Below are positions 18,270 to 28,167 of a stretch of DNA of 64,000 nucleotides, piece by piece; the first letter of the stretch is position 1, and each line of letters begins with the position of its first letter. The notes below the pieces were generated by a model, which worked only from the letters and a program-made list of their open reading frames with translations, was not told where the DNA came from and ran no database searches. This stretch comes from Gammaproteobacteria bacterium (GTDB lineage: Bacteria; Pseudomonadota; Gammaproteobacteria; UBA4575), in contig JAWPMW010000001.1 in the NCBI GenBank assembly GCA_033344735.1, forward strand, positions 847,869 through 911,868, in the 5' to 3' direction. Both the position numbers and the translations under genes were made by a program.

Positions 18270-18431
18270 ATGCGTGCAATCGTCTTATATTTAGCTGCAG
18301 CAGCCTTAGCCGCACTTGCTGCATACATTATTCGCGCAAACAGTAAAGTGATTTCCAATATTCTTTTATTTATTTCCCTTATATGTCTTTGCGTACTCGG
18401 TGTATCTATAGTTATTGAACAAGTCGATTAA
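18270..18431 (+). CDS. Small two-helix membrane protein
   Basis: A 53-residue frame starts with an ATG one base after the ygfZ stop. It encodes MRAIVLYLAAAALAALAAYI, a short polar turn (IRANSKVISN), and a second hydrophobic stretch (ILLFISLICLCVLGVSIVIE). Two transmembrane helices of about 18-20 residues are clear. I do not recognise a family. The near-overlap with ygfZ implies translational coupling and supports a real gene. Confidence 0.6.
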   Translation: MRAIVLYLAAAALAALAAYIIRANSKVISNILLFISLICLCVLGVSIVIEQVD

Positions 18432-18914
18432 TAACTCTGGCAAAAAATTAATAATTAACTTAGCAATGCTCATCACTCACTTTGTCCGTGCCAACATCAA
18501 AAACCACTTTCATAACCACTTGTTTATATCTAAATCATACTAGTAACGCTATTTTTATCGCCCAAGAATTGGGCTAGCACCCAAGTTTCATTAGGAAATT
18601 AAGACAAAAGTGAAACAATATTCTCTATGTGTCTGATTTCACTATTAAACTGAATACCACAATATATAAAAGGTTAAAATCAGGTCAAATTTAATCTTTA
18701 ATTCTTAACTGTAAAACTGTGAACTGATTGATTTTTTTTAAGTTTTATTCGCTCAAAATACATTTCAATAAAATCGTGCATATATATAAACGATATTTAA
18801 TAACGCACAAGCAACGCTTCTGCACTTAGTTCGCTGTGCAACTGAATCTAAGTCTATATATTTGCCACATATGCATAATAAGGCTCTTATTTAAAATACG
18901 AATACACGTTAGAG
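18432..18914. other. Intergenic region, no gene seen
   Basis: These 483 bases are AT-rich and have no convincing frame on either strand, no tRNA and no strong terminator. A short inverted repeat gcccaa-gaa-ttgggc lies near 18559-18573 without a T-run and could be a weak terminator of the ygfZ transcript. The right part should hold the promoter of the small gene at 18915. Confidence 0.4.
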
Positions 18915-19124
18915 ATGAATCTAAAACCCAAAAACTCTTTCATAGACCGACGTTCTGAGGAAGATCGACGCACATCTGATAAAACCTTATGGTCAAATAA
19001 TGTGGAAAGAAGAAAAAGACCTGATCGAAGATTGGATGGTTTAGATGTAGATGTAGTTAGTATAAGTGAAGATGAGTTTTTGGAGATATTCTCACAATTT
19101 CTACCCAAGCCAAGCGCTATATAA
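18915..19124 (+). CDS. Hypothetical small protein with DRR/ERR motifs
   Basis: The 69-residue protein has four 'charged-RR' units: IDRRSEEDRRTS, then NVERRKRPDRRLDGLDVDVV. An acidic helix (SEDEFLEIFSQFLP) follows. It has no signal peptide or membrane segment. The pattern of regularly spaced D/E-R-R triplets is too ordered for chance coding. The frame on the opposite strand (18887-19129) is judged a shadow of it. It converges with lysS, ending 15 bp from the lysS stop. Function unknown. Confidence 0.5.
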   Translation: MNLKPKNSFIDRRSEEDRRTSDKTLWSNNVERRKRPDRRLDGLDVDVVSISEDEFLEIFSQFLPKPSAI

Positions 19125-19138
19125 ATCAATCATTCCTC

Positions 19139-20629
19139 TTATCTCATTTGAGGAAATAGCAACACGTCTCTTATTGATGCAGAATCAGTAAACAACATTA
19201 CCAGACGATCAATACCAATCCCTTCACCCGCTGTTGGTGGCAGTCCATATTCTAGCGCTCGAATGTAGTCAGCATCATAATGCATAGCTTCTTCATCACC
19301 ACCATCTTTTTGAGCGGCTTGCTCTTTAAAGCGTGCTGCCTGATCTTCTGCATCGTTCAACTCTGAAAATCCATTAGCAATCTCTTTTCCGCCTACAAAA
19401 AATTCAAATCGATCAGTTACTTCTGGATTAACATCGTTGCGTCGTGCAAGGGGCGACACTTCTGTAGGATATTCAGTAATGAAAGTTGGTTGATCCAATC
19501 TATCCTCTACTGTTTTTTCAAATACCTCAATGAGCAATTTTCCGGTGCCATAAGTTTTTTCGTATGGAATACTCAATTCCACACATACATTACGTAAAGC
19601 TTCTACTGACAACAAATCACTTTCAGTCAAATTCGGATTCATCATCAATACTGATTCTTTGACAGACATACGTGTAAATGGCTGTTCAAAGTCATAAGTA
19701 GAACCTTGATATTCAATGGTGTACTTACCGTATAAGTGACTTGCAAGTTGCCGCAACATATCTTCAGTACGATCCATCAAAGTATGGTATTCAGCGTAGG
19801 CTTCATAGAATTCAAGCATTGTGAACTCAGGGTTATGTCGAGTAGACAAACCTTCATTTCTAAAATTACGGTTAATCTCAAACACTTTTTCAAAACCACC
19901 CACGACTAAGCGCTTAAGGTACAGCTCTGGAGCAATACGTAAATATAATTGCATATCAAGCGCGTTATGATGTGTCACAAAAGGCTTAGCTGCTGCACCA
20001 CCGGGAATAGATTGCATCATAGGTGTTTCAACTTCCAAGAAGTCTTTGTCATTTAAGTAACTACGAATAAATGCAACAATTTTAGAACGAATTTTAAATT
20101 TCTCACGCGCTTCTTGATTCATAATCAAATCAACATAACGCATGCGGTAACGTTGTTCTTGATCGGTAAGTCCATGGAACTTTTCAGGCAATGGGCGTAA
20201 TGACTTAGTCAACATCACCACTGCTTCCATTTTCACATATAAGTCACCCTTACCCGATTTACTAATTGGGCCCGATACACCGATAATGTCTCCAATGTCC
20301 CAAGTGTCAATTTCTTTAAGTAATTCTTTATCCAAACCTTTACGGTCAATATAGGCTTGAATTCTTCCTGACATATCTTGTAGCAATAGAAACGGACCAC
20401 GTTTTGCCATGACACGTCCAGCAATACTGGCATATTGATTTAACTGTGATAACTCTTCTTTAGTTTTACCAGCAAACTGATTTTGCAAGTTACCAGCCAG
20501 TGAATCACGGCTATAATTATTTGGGAACGCATTACCTTTACTGCGAATATCCGCGAGCTTTTCACGCCTTAATGCAATTAGCTTATTTTCGTCTTGCTGC
20601 AAATCTTGATTATTATTCTGTTCACTCAT
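19139..20629 (-). CDS. lysS: Lysyl-tRNA synthetase, class II
   Basis: The 496-residue enzyme has an OB-fold anticodon domain ([24 protein letters not shown]). It also has all three class II motifs: [44 protein letters not shown], and the C-terminal [13 protein letters not shown]. It charges tRNA-Lys. It lies 27 bp downstream of prfB, the same prfB-lysS order as in E. coli. Confidence 0.96.
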   Translation of the reverse strand: MSEQNNNQDLQQDENKLIALRREKLADIRSKGNAFPNNYSRDSLAGNLQNQFAGKTKEELSQLNQYASIAGRVMAKRGPFLLLQDMSGRIQAYIDRKGLDKELLKEIDTWDIGDIIGVSGPISKSGKGDLYVKMEAVVMLTKSLRPLPEKFHGLTDQEQRYRMRYVDLIMNQEAREKFKIRSKIVAFIRSYLNDKDFLEVETPMMQSIPGGAAAKPFVTHHNALDMQLYLRIAPELYLKRLVVGGFEKVFEINRNFRNEGLSTRHNPEFTMLEFYEAYAEYHTLMDRTEDMLRQLASHLYGKYTIEYQGSTYDFEQPFTRMSVKESVLMMNPNLTESDLLSVEALRNVCVELSIPYEKTYGTGKLLIEVFEKTVEDRLDQPTFITEYPTEVSPLARRNDVNPEVTDRFEFFVGGKEIANGFSELNDAEDQAARFKEQAAQKDGGDEEAMHYDADYIRALEYGLPPTAGEGIGIDRLVMLFTDSASIRDVLLFPQMR

Positions 20630-20656
20630 TTGTTTTCTGTTTCCTTAAGCTCTAGC

Positions 20657-21752
20657 TTACAAACCATGCTTTAAACTTGCTTCAATAAATTGATCTAACG
20701 CCCCATCTAATACTGCTTGAGTGTTACTGGTCTCAACCGAAGTGCGCAAATCTTTAACGCGCGATTGATCTAATACATAAGACCTAATTTGACTACCCCA
20801 ACCAATGTCAGATTTAGAATCTTCCAATGCTTGCTGTTCAGAATTACGTTTTTGCATTTCCAGTTCATATAATTTTGCTTTTAGCTGTTTCATTGCTACA
20901 TCTTTATTCTTATGCTGAGAGCGATCATTTTGACATTGTGTCACCGCTCCAGTAGGCAAATGCGTAATGCGCACTGCAGATTCAGTTTTATTAACATGTT
21001 GTCCACCTGCTCCACTAGCGCGATAAACATCAATTCGTAAATCTGCTGGGTTGATTTCAATATCAATATCATCATCCACTTCCGGTGAAACAAATACAGC
21101 AGCAAATGAAGTATGTCTTCGGTTTCCAGAATCAAAGGGGGATTTTCGCACTAATCGATGCACACCTGTTTCAGTTCGCAACCATCCAAACGCATACTCT
21201 CCATCAAATTTAATGGTGGCACTTTTTATACCTGCTACATCACCTGGAGATGCTTCAATCAATTCTGTTTTAAATCCTTTTTCCTCACCCCAACGCAGAT
21301 ACATACGCAAAATCATTTCCGCCCAATCCTGAGCTTCAGTACCACCGGAACCTGACTGGATATCTAAGTAGGCGTTATTTACATCCATATCACCTGAAAA
21401 CATTCGCCGAAATTCTAGCTTGGCCACATCTTCTTCAAGCGTATTCAAATCTTCAATAACCGAATTGACGGTAGATTCATCATCTTCCATTTCAGCCAAT
21501 TCTAATAACTCAATAGCTTCTGTCACTCCTTGTTCTGCAGAACGAATAGTATTAACCACTATTTCATATTGGGAACGTTGTTTACCTAGTGTTTGCGCGC
21601 GCGCAGGATCATTCCACACATCAGGGTCTTCTAATTCTCGGGACACTTCCTCGAGTTGTTCCACTTTTCTGTCGTAGTCAAAGATACCCCCTAAGCGAAT
21701 TAACGCGCTCGCCGAGGTCTTTGAGTTGATTGTAGTAAAGTGCCAGTTCCAT
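20657..21752 (-). CDS. prfB: Peptide chain release factor 2 with programmed +1 frameshift
   Basis: RF2 ends translation at UGA and UAA. The main frame contains the SPF stop-recognition motif ([15 protein letters not shown]) and the hydrolysis loop GAGGQHVNK. The N-terminal part is encoded in another frame. An ATG at 21752 begins [20 protein letters not shown], then reaches RGYL and an in-frame TGA (21680-21678). A shift at CTT-TGA-C joins [11 protein letters not shown], exactly as in E. coli RF2 (RGYL/DYD). The AGGGGGT internal Shine-Dalgarno-like element is present 3 nt before CTT. The unshifted frame upstream to 21808 is not the real N-terminus. Confidence 0.95.
21676..21692 (-). promoter_or_regulatory. 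prfB autoregulatory frameshift site
   Basis: On the minus strand the sequence AGGGGGTATCTTTGAC is the classic RF2 recoding site. It has an internal anti-16S-pairing element, a slippery CUU codon, the UGA and a following C. Low RF2 lets ribosomes pause at UGA and slip +1, which restores RF2 synthesis. Confidence 0.93.
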
Positions 21753-21807
21753 TGCTTTGTAGTTAACCAATACAGAATAAGGCGCGTATGATAACGCACT
21801 CGCATCA

Positions 21808-23553
21808 CTAGTGCATGGAGCGTACTTCTAAGTGTCGAATTAACAATTGTGGCGATTCAATCCCTCTGAAATGATTCACATCTAGCTCATAAGCGGCATG
21901 TACCACCGAAGCTCTGTTATTCCAGTCGAAATTTGTGTAATTGAATGCAATAGCATTTACAGTGTTATTCCCTTCTGCTGACTGCAAAGTCAGCTTTAAG
22001 TGATGCTCCCCCACTACTCTATAATCTATTACCCTAAATTCACCGTCAAATACGGGCACCGGAAATCCTTGCCCCCATGGCCCAGATGCTCTTAGTGTTT
22101 TTGCCATTTCTAAATTAAGATGTTGTTCATTCAATTCTCCATCAGAGAGTATTTCGAACTGAAGATCTTCATCTGTCAGCCACTCACTCAATACTTGATT
22201 AAAGGCAACAACAAATTTGTCATACTTTTCTTTTGACAAACTCAATCCTGCTGCCATTGCATGACCACCGAACTTAGCAATAATGCCAGGATTTCTCGCA
22301 GCAACTGTATCCAGCACATCACGTATGTGCACTCCAGGAATTGAACGCGCCGACCCTTTCAATTCTTCATCATCGCTATTCGCAAATACAATGGTAGGCC
22401 GATAATATTTTTCTTTGATACGCGCAGCCAATATACCTATCACGCCCTGATGCCAATCGGACTGGTAAATGCAAATACCCAACTCATTTTTATTGATACT
22501 TAGTTTGTCAGATTTTATCTGGTCCAGACTTTTAATCGCCTCTTCCTTCATTTGACTCTCAATTTCTCGCCGCTCTACATTTAATGCTTGAAGTCGAGTC
22601 GCAATTTCATTGGCAGCGTGCTCATTATTTGCAAGTAAACATTCAATACCTATCGATATGTCTTCCAGTCTTCCGGCTGCATTCACTCTTGGTCCTACAT
22701 AAAATGCCAAATCAGTAGACACGGCACGTGTGTACTCACTTCCCGCCACTTTCAATATTGACAGAATACCTGGGCAACACTGCCCCGCACGAATTCTGCG
22801 CAAACCTTGCTCTACTAGAATGCGGTTATTTCGATCAAGTGGGACAACATCTGCAACTGTCCCTAGCGCAACCAGGTCTAATAACTCAGCAAAATTAGGC
22901 TGAGGTAGGTTTTGAGCTTGAAACCAGTCTTGCTTTCTCATGTATGAGCGCAATGCTATCAACACATAAAACATCACTCCTACACCAGCCAATGACTTGC
23001 TTTCGAACTCATCACCTGGCTGATTGGGATTAACGATGACATTAGCATTGGGCAACTCTTGGCCAGGTAAATGATGATCTGTTACCAATACATCGATACC
23101 AAGATCACGCGCACGTTGTGCGCCAGCAACACTAGAAATGCCATTATCGACAGTAATAATCAGTTTTGGAGCACTTTTTTGGGCTAAATCAACGATTTCA
23201 GGTGTGAGCCCATAACCATACTCAAACCTATTAGGCACAATGTAGCTAACTTTTCTCGCTCCTAAACTAGTCAATCCTCGCATAGCCAAAGCCGTACTAG
23301 TGGCACCATCGGCATCATAATCTCCGACAATAACTATCGATTGATCATTCTTAATAGTTTCAAATACCAAATTTGCAGCTGCCTCGACTCCCTTTAAATT
23401 GCTTGGAGGCAAGATATTTTGTATCGACATCTCTAAATGAGCAGGGTCAGTTACACCACGATTCGCGTATACTCTTTGTAGCAGATCAGGAAGCTGAGAT
23501 TGTGCAAGTGGTTGTTCTGAAAGGGGTGCGCGTCGTTTAACTCGTGAATTCAT
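21808..23553 (-). CDS. recJ: Single-stranded-DNA-specific exonuclease RecJ
   Basis: The 581-residue DHH-family nuclease digests 5'-ended single strands in recombination and mismatch repair. It shows [18 protein letters not shown], the DHH motif region ([14 protein letters not shown]), [25 protein letters not shown], the DHHA1 block ([13 protein letters not shown]) and a C-terminal OB domain. It ends about 55 bp upstream of prfB, a common gammaproteobacterial order (recJ-prfB-lysS). Confidence 0.96.
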   Translation of the reverse strand: MNSRVKRRAPLSEQPLAQSQLPDLLQRVYANRGVTDPAHLEMSIQNILPPSNLKGVEAAANLVFETIKNDQSIVIVGDYDADGATSTALAMRGLTSLGARKVSYIVPNRFEYGYGLTPEIVDLAQKSAPKLIITVDNGISSVAGAQRARDLGIDVLVTDHHLPGQELPNANVIVNPNQPGDEFESKSLAGVGVMFYVLIALRSYMRKQDWFQAQNLPQPNFAELLDLVALGTVADVVPLDRNNRILVEQGLRRIRAGQCCPGILSILKVAGSEYTRAVSTDLAFYVGPRVNAAGRLEDISIGIECLLANNEHAANEIATRLQALNVERREIESQMKEEAIKSLDQIKSDKLSINKNELGICIYQSDWHQGVIGILAARIKEKYYRPTIVFANSDDEELKGSARSIPGVHIRDVLDTVAARNPGIIAKFGGHAMAAGLSLSKEKYDKFVVAFNQVLSEWLTDEDLQFEILSDGELNEQHLNLEMAKTLRASGPWGQGFPVPVFDGEFRVIDYRVVGEHHLKLTLQSAEGNNTVNAIAFNYTNFDWNNRASVVHAAYELDVNHFRGIESPQLLIRHLEVRSMH

Positions 23554-23669
23554 TGGCAGGAGTTTAGCAACAACCGCTCTATTCGCACATCAGATATAAT
23601 ATTTATCATTATTTAATGTTATTTCTATATTATAAATATAACTTATTGTTTTATATTAATTAATCAAAA

Positions 23670-25127
23670 ATGCCTCAACACTTACTTTTCCTCACCGGCA
23701 AACTTGCAGAAAAAAGTTTGCATAAGGTGCTAGAAAGCATGCAACCCACCGAATTTACTTATGAAGTTCATCAAATTGGCGTAAGTGTGGCAGCATTGAT
23801 GACGACCGATCTAATTATCAGACGATTAAAAGATGTATCAGGATTCGATAAAGTTATTTTACCAGGACGATGCCGTGGCGACATTGACTTACTAGCAAAT
23901 CAATTAGGCATATCTGTGGAACGCGGACCTGAGGAACTAAAGGATCTCCCTCAGCATTTTGGTCATGCAGTCAAGAAATCTGACTTGACTGACTATTCAA
24001 CAGATATTTTTGCTGAAATTGTCGATGCTCCAAATATGAGTGTCGAACAAATAATTGCTCGGGCAGAGCAATACAGGAATGATGGTGCCAATGTAATTGA
24101 TTTGGGTTGCTTGCCAAACACATCCTTTGGCCACCTAACTGAATCAGTACAAGCGCTTAAATCGGCAGGCTTCAAAGTTAGTGTAGACTCATTGCATGCT
24201 GAAGATCTAGTAACAGGCGGTAAAGCTGGCGCAGATTTCTTATTAAGTTTGCAATATAACTCTCTGTGGGTACTAGAAAAAGTAGATTCGACACCTATTA
24301 TCATCGGCGCACCCCCTACTAATATGCGCTCACTCTATAAATGCATCGATACTCTTCTAAAAGAAGGTGTACCATTTATTGCTGATCCAATTCTTGACCC
24401 AATTAATTTTAATTTTACTGAGTCCATTGTCCGCTATCGCAATTTGCGTAAACGCTATCCTGATATAGAAATCATGATGGGAGTAGGCAACTTAACCGAG
24501 CTCACTCATGTTGATAGCGCTGGTACTAACACCTTACTGATGGGAATTATATCGGAACTCGATATTGGGCATATTTTAGCCACTGAAGTTAGTGAGCATT
24601 GTCGCAAGTCCGTAAAAGAAGCAGACTTAGCCAGACGAATTATGCATGCTTCCAAAGCCGACAATATTCCCCCCAAAGGCTACCACAATGGCTTGATGGC
24701 ATTGCATGAGCGCAAGCCCTTTCCATACGACATTGATGAAATCAAGGAATTTGCCACAGGTGTTCGCGATCCAAATTTTCGAATTCAGGTATGTGATGAG
24801 GGCGTCTTCGTATACAATCGCGATGGCATTTGGAATGCAACTGACCCATTTGATCTTTACCCACATTTAAATGTTGCTGAAGATGGCGCACATGCATTTT
24901 ACTTAGGCTGCGAGTTAGCACGCGCACAAATTGCCTGGCAGTTAGGTAAACGTTATGACCAAGATGAAGAACTTGGTTGGGGCATCGCTGTTGAAAAAAG
25001 CGAACAAGACCTAAGCGCGTTCAAACAAGAAGGTAGCACCATGCAGTCACGAAAAGATCGTAAGAAGAATCGCCAGAAAAAAGGCAATAAAATTAAAAAT
25101 AATAAGAACGACGCACGACGCTGTTAA
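23670..25127 (+). CDS. Dihydropteroate synthase-like protein of the H4MPT pathway (DUF6513 type)
   Basis: The 485-residue protein has an N-terminal segment of about 130 residues (LTGKLAEKSLHKVLESM) not found in folate DHPS. A TIM-barrel pterin-binding domain follows (GANVIDLGCLPNTSFGHL, KVSVDSLHAEDL, FIADPILDPINF, IMMGVGNLTELTHVDSAG). The C-terminus is rich in Lys/Arg/Asn. It is the family conserved in bacteria with the H4MPT formaldehyde pathway and in archaea. A role in joining pterin to an arylamine during H4MPT synthesis is inferred from the fold. It opens a three-gene operon with the DUF447 gene and mfnB. Confidence 0.82.
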   Translation: MPQHLLFLTGKLAEKSLHKVLESMQPTEFTYEVHQIGVSVAALMTTDLIIRRLKDVSGFDKVILPGRCRGDIDLLANQLGISVERGPEELKDLPQHFGHAVKKSDLTDYSTDIFAEIVDAPNMSVEQIIARAEQYRNDGANVIDLGCLPNTSFGHLTESVQALKSAGFKVSVDSLHAEDLVTGGKAGADFLLSLQYNSLWVLEKVDSTPIIIGAPPTNMRSLYKCIDTLLKEGVPFIADPILDPINFNFTESIVRYRNLRKRYPDIEIMMGVGNLTELTHVDSAGTNTLLMGIISELDIGHILATEVSEHCRKSVKEADLARRIMHASKADNIPPKGYHNGLMALHERKPFPYDIDEIKEFATGVRDPNFRIQVCDEGVFVYNRDGIWNATDPFDLYPHLNVAEDGAHAFYLGCELARAQIAWQLGKRYDQDEELGWGIAVEKSEQDLSAFKQEGSTMQSRKDRKKNRQKKGNKIKNNKNDARRC

Positions 25128-25132
25128 TAATT

Positions 25133-25708
25133 ATGCCATTTATTAGAGAAAGCATTATCACCACCTTGCATGAAGATGGCAATGCGCATATTGCCCCAAT
25201 GGGTGTGCACGAGACTGATCGCGGCTTAATGCTTGCGCCATTCAAACCCTCCGCGACATTGAACAACCTTTTGCGAGATGGCACAGCCACAATTAATTAT
25301 CCCGATGATGTACGTATTTTTGCTGGTTGTTTAACGGGAAGACATGATTGGCCAACTCTACCCACCGATGTGATTGCAGGAATTAGATTAGATAATTGTT
25401 TAGCGCATACAGAAATAAAAGTGCATACACATGAAGACGAGGAACAACGTCCTAAATTTTACTGTGATGTTGTACACGAACAAATGCATCATGCGTACCA
25501 TGGCTATAATCGTGCCCAGTTTTCTGTAATTGAATTAGCCATTTTGACAAGTCGATTGCATATGCTTAGTGCTGAAAAAATAGATAGTGAAATAGAATAC
25601 TTACGCATTGGGCTAGATAAAACTGCTGGTCAAAGAGAATTAGAAGCATGGCACTGGTTAATGGATAAAGTCACCCAATATAGAAACGAAGAAACCGAGA
25701 AAACTTAA
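25133..25708 (+). CDS. DUF447-family protein, probable flavin-binding split-barrel protein
   Basis: The 191-residue protein begins MPFIRESIITTLHEDGNAHI with APMGV next. It continues with a region resembling flavin-reductase-like split barrels (NNLLRDGTATINYPDDVRIF). This matches DUF447, a family shared by methanogens and H4MPT-using bacteria. It lies 5 bp after the DHPS-like gene and overlaps the start of mfnB by one base (TAATG). A role in methanofuran or H4MPT synthesis is inferred only from this context. Confidence 0.75.
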   Translation: MPFIRESIITTLHEDGNAHIAPMGVHETDRGLMLAPFKPSATLNNLLRDGTATINYPDDVRIFAGCLTGRHDWPTLPTDVIAGIRLDNCLAHTEIKVHTHEDEEQRPKFYCDVVHEQMHHAYHGYNRAQFSVIELAILTSRLHMLSAEKIDSEIEYLRIGLDKTAGQRELEAWHWLMDKVTQYRNEETEKT

Positions 25709-26412
25709 TGACTGGATTTTTAGCAAGTGTTGATAACCTAGAAGATGCTATCACTGTTAGCGAACATGGCGCAGATATAATTGATTTAAAGGATCCATCC
25801 CAAGGCGCACTTGGCGGCCTTACGATTAATGCTATCCACGACATTGTTGATCACTTATGGGAAAAATCTATTGTCAGTGCCACGGTTGGCGACCTTGATG
25901 CAGACGTATCGTTAATTTTAGAACAAATTGGCAATGTCGCTGATACTGGTGTGGATTATGTCAAGGTCGGGATGTTCAGCCAGGAACATATAGACAAATG
26001 TTTACCTACATTTGAATATCACGCACGCCGTGGAATCAGAATTATTGCTGTACTTTTTGCAGATATAGATTTTGATATTCATGAAACTGTTAAGATGTGT
26101 AAAAAGGCACATTTAACAGGCGTCATGATGGACACTGCAGGAAAACATGCAGGTAGCCTACTATTACACAGAGAAATGAACGAGCTTTCTAGTTTTATTC
26201 AAACAGCAAAAAATCTTGGCCTTCTCACAGGGCTTGCAGGCTCATTACGTGAAAAAGACATCGAAACTTTATTACCAATTAATCCTGATTACATTGGTTT
26301 TAGAACTGCACTATGCAAAGATTTAAAACGTACGGAGCGAATTAGCGCTGAATCTGTTAATCGTATTCGCTCTCTAATACCAAGCACACTAAAAGCAGCC
26401 AATCTGGGATAA
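25708..26412 (+). CDS. mfnB: (5-formylfuran-3-yl)methyl phosphate synthase MfnB
   Basis: MfnB makes the furan ring of methanofuran from two glyceraldehyde-3-phosphate molecules. The 234-residue TIM-barrel protein has the family opening ASVDNLEDAITVSEHGADII, then DLKDPSQGALGG (with the Schiff-base Lys region), VDYVKVGMF, GVMMDTAGKHAG, GLAGSLREKDI and DYIGFRTALC. Its presence shows that the organism makes its own methanofuran-type cofactor for the Fhc complex at 58.7-63.4 kb. It is translationally coupled to the DUF447 gene. Confidence 0.9.
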   Translation: MTGFLASVDNLEDAITVSEHGADIIDLKDPSQGALGGLTINAIHDIVDHLWEKSIVSATVGDLDADVSLILEQIGNVADTGVDYVKVGMFSQEHIDKCLPTFEYHARRGIRIIAVLFADIDFDIHETVKMCKKAHLTGVMMDTAGKHAGSLLLHREMNELSSFIQTAKNLGLLTGLAGSLREKDIETLLPINPDYIGFRTALCKDLKRTERISAESVNRIRSLIPSTLKAANLG

Positions 26413-26477
26413 TTACTGCTCTTCACTAAAAGCTGATTGCGAGACTAGATCAAGCGCCGAACTGCCTATAAGGTCAA

Positions 26478-26516
26478 ATTATTCACGCTAACAAACTGTT
26501 ATAGTTGGCGAATAAT
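26478..26516. terminator. Hairpin after the mfnB operon
   Basis: An imperfect inverted repeat pairs 26478-26483 with 26511-26516 and 26486-26492 with 26504-26510. It has a 2-nt bulge, an 11-nt loop and one G-U pair. It lies between mfnB and the GNAT gene but has no clear U-run. It may be a weak terminator or an mRNA-stabilising 3' hairpin. Confidence 0.35.
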
Positions 26517-26538
26517 CTGATTTGTATCTCCCAAATAT

Positions 26539-28167
26539 ATGACAATTACTGTAAAAATTATCCTTGGCGATGATGCGCTCAAATATGCAAAAGACGGGGT
26601 TTTTCTAGAGAAATGGAAAACTCTCGCTGACAACACTGCTCATAAAACCGTATTTCAGGAACCAGACTTTGTGAGTTTATGGTTCCATCATTATCAACAA
26701 TACTTTGAACCAGTTCTCGTTATAGGCCTTTCAGAATCTGAAGAGTTAATTGGGTTAATTCCTCTAGCTATTGACAAAAAAGATGCAATTTTAACTCAAG
26801 CAGGTGCGCAATTAGCAGAATATAGTGGCTGGTTATGCTCAAAGATGCATAACGATGAATTTCTTAGCAAAGCATTCCAATCAATAAAAGTAAACATATC
26901 ATTTTCACTATGGAAGTGGACATATATAGCACCAGGTGCTGATACAACATGGCTTCAGTCATATCACTTAAAAAATATTGGCATCTATGCACGATTTGAA
27001 ACAATCGATTCGCCTGTCTTAGATTTACACAATAAAGAAAAACTTAAGAAAGTATTAAAAAATAAAAGCGTTAAATCTAAGATCAACAGATTGAAACGCA
27101 AAGGTGAACTAAAGATAGAACGAATAACAGAACAATCACGCGCTCTTGAACTGATGGATCAAGTAACGAATCTTGTGAATTTTAGGCATGAGTCTGCCCA
27201 TCATGACGCAGCTTTTGAAGAAGATCATTTACAAAGAAGTTTTTATGAAGCACGCAGTCATAATCTAAAGGACAATCACTTTAGTGTTTTATGGTTAGGA
27301 AATAAATTACTCGCCTTTCACTTTGGCTACATTGATAATGATAGTATCTATATCAGCTTAACCGCTTTTGACCCCACAGAAAGCAAACATTCCCCAGGAG
27401 TTATCTTCTTAATTTATTTAGCTAATCTATTAATAGAAGAAGGTATACGTTATATCGATTTAACACCGGGCGGTGATGAGTATAAAGAGCGCTTTAGTAA
27501 CGCTCATAATAAGCTTTACCTACCAACTATTAACACAAATAAACTTCAGCATAGCAAACAAATATTAAAAAATAACTGTAAATCTTTGGCAATTACAGCG
27601 TTAGAATATTGCAATATAGATAAAGACAAGCTAAAAATTCACATTAATAAAAGAACCAAAAAAAGAACATACAATCAGAATGACTTTGATTTATTTTCAA
27701 TATCCTCAGAAAATTACAAGATTCATGACGCTCATCCAAATAATAATATTAACATTCAATCGTATAGCGATTTATTAAACTACCAAGAAAACGATAGCGG
27801 TATCAGTAGACAAGAAATCCTATCCGATGCGACTTACAGATTTTCTCGTGAAGATACACTATTCACAATACATAATAACTCACGACTACAATCATATTCA
27901 TGGTTATCCAAACTTGGCTCTAAATATTCGCGCCTTGGTTTTAATTTTTCTAACGAAAAAAATAGCGTAGTTATTGATTGTATGAATTATAATTTGAAGT
28001 TAATTAACAATGACCATATGAAAATATTAATTAACAGTATGCTGAATCATGCATTTTCGAAAAATGCTCAAGTTGCTTTTTTATTTATTCCTCATTCAGA
28101 AAATATTCAGATTCATATAGAAACATTAAATGAGATCGGTTTTGAAAAAACTAACTTTTCTGACTAA
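26539..28167 (+). CDS. GNAT-family acyltransferase, CelD/BcsL-like, with C-terminal second lobe
   Basis: The first 340 residues look like the CelD/BcsL acetyltransferase family. They have FQEPDFVSLWFHHY near residue 37, a long helical insert (KSKINRLKRKGELKIERI), then FSVLWLGNKLLAFHFGYID and EEGIRYIDLTPGGDEYKERF. A polar Asn/Lys-rich linker leads to about 130 further residues. There the ending IEGLNEIGFEK-like pattern (ETLNEIGFEKTNF) again resembles the tail of a GNAT fold. The acceptor is unknown; relatives act near exopolysaccharide genes, absent here. It converges with the CBS-pair gene, and their stop codons overlap. Codon use is more A-rich than in neighbouring genes. Confidence 0.65.
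   Translation: MTITVKIILGDDALKYAKDGVFLEKWKTLADNTAHKTVFQEPDFVSLWFHHYQQYFEPVLVIGLSESEELIGLIPLAIDKKDAILTQAGAQLAEYSGWLCSKMHNDEFLSKAFQSIKVNISFSLWKWTYIAPGADTTWLQSYHLKNIGIYARFETIDSPVLDLHNKEKLKKVLKNKSVKSKINRLKRKGELKIERITEQSRALELMDQVTNLVNFRHESAHHDAAFEEDHLQRSFYEARSHNLKDNHFSVLWLGNKLLAFHFGYIDNDSIYISLTAFDPTESKHSPGVIFLIYLANLLIEEGIRYIDLTPGGDEYKERFSNAHNKLYLPTINTNKLQHSKQILKNNCKSLAITALEYCNIDKDKLKIHINKRTKKRTYNQNDFDLFSISSENYKIHDAHPNNNINIQSYSDLLNYQENDSGISRQEILSDATYRFSREDTLFTIHNNSRLQSYSWLSKLGSKYSRLGFNFSNEKNSVVIDCMNYNLKLINNDHMKILINSMLNHAFSKNAQVAFLFIPHSENIQIHIETLNEIGFEKTNFSD

Noticed and set aside
18887..19129. Minus-strand frame opposite the DRR protein
   Set aside because: Ser/Leu-rich shadow typical of the complement of a charged gene; no motif and no ribosome site.
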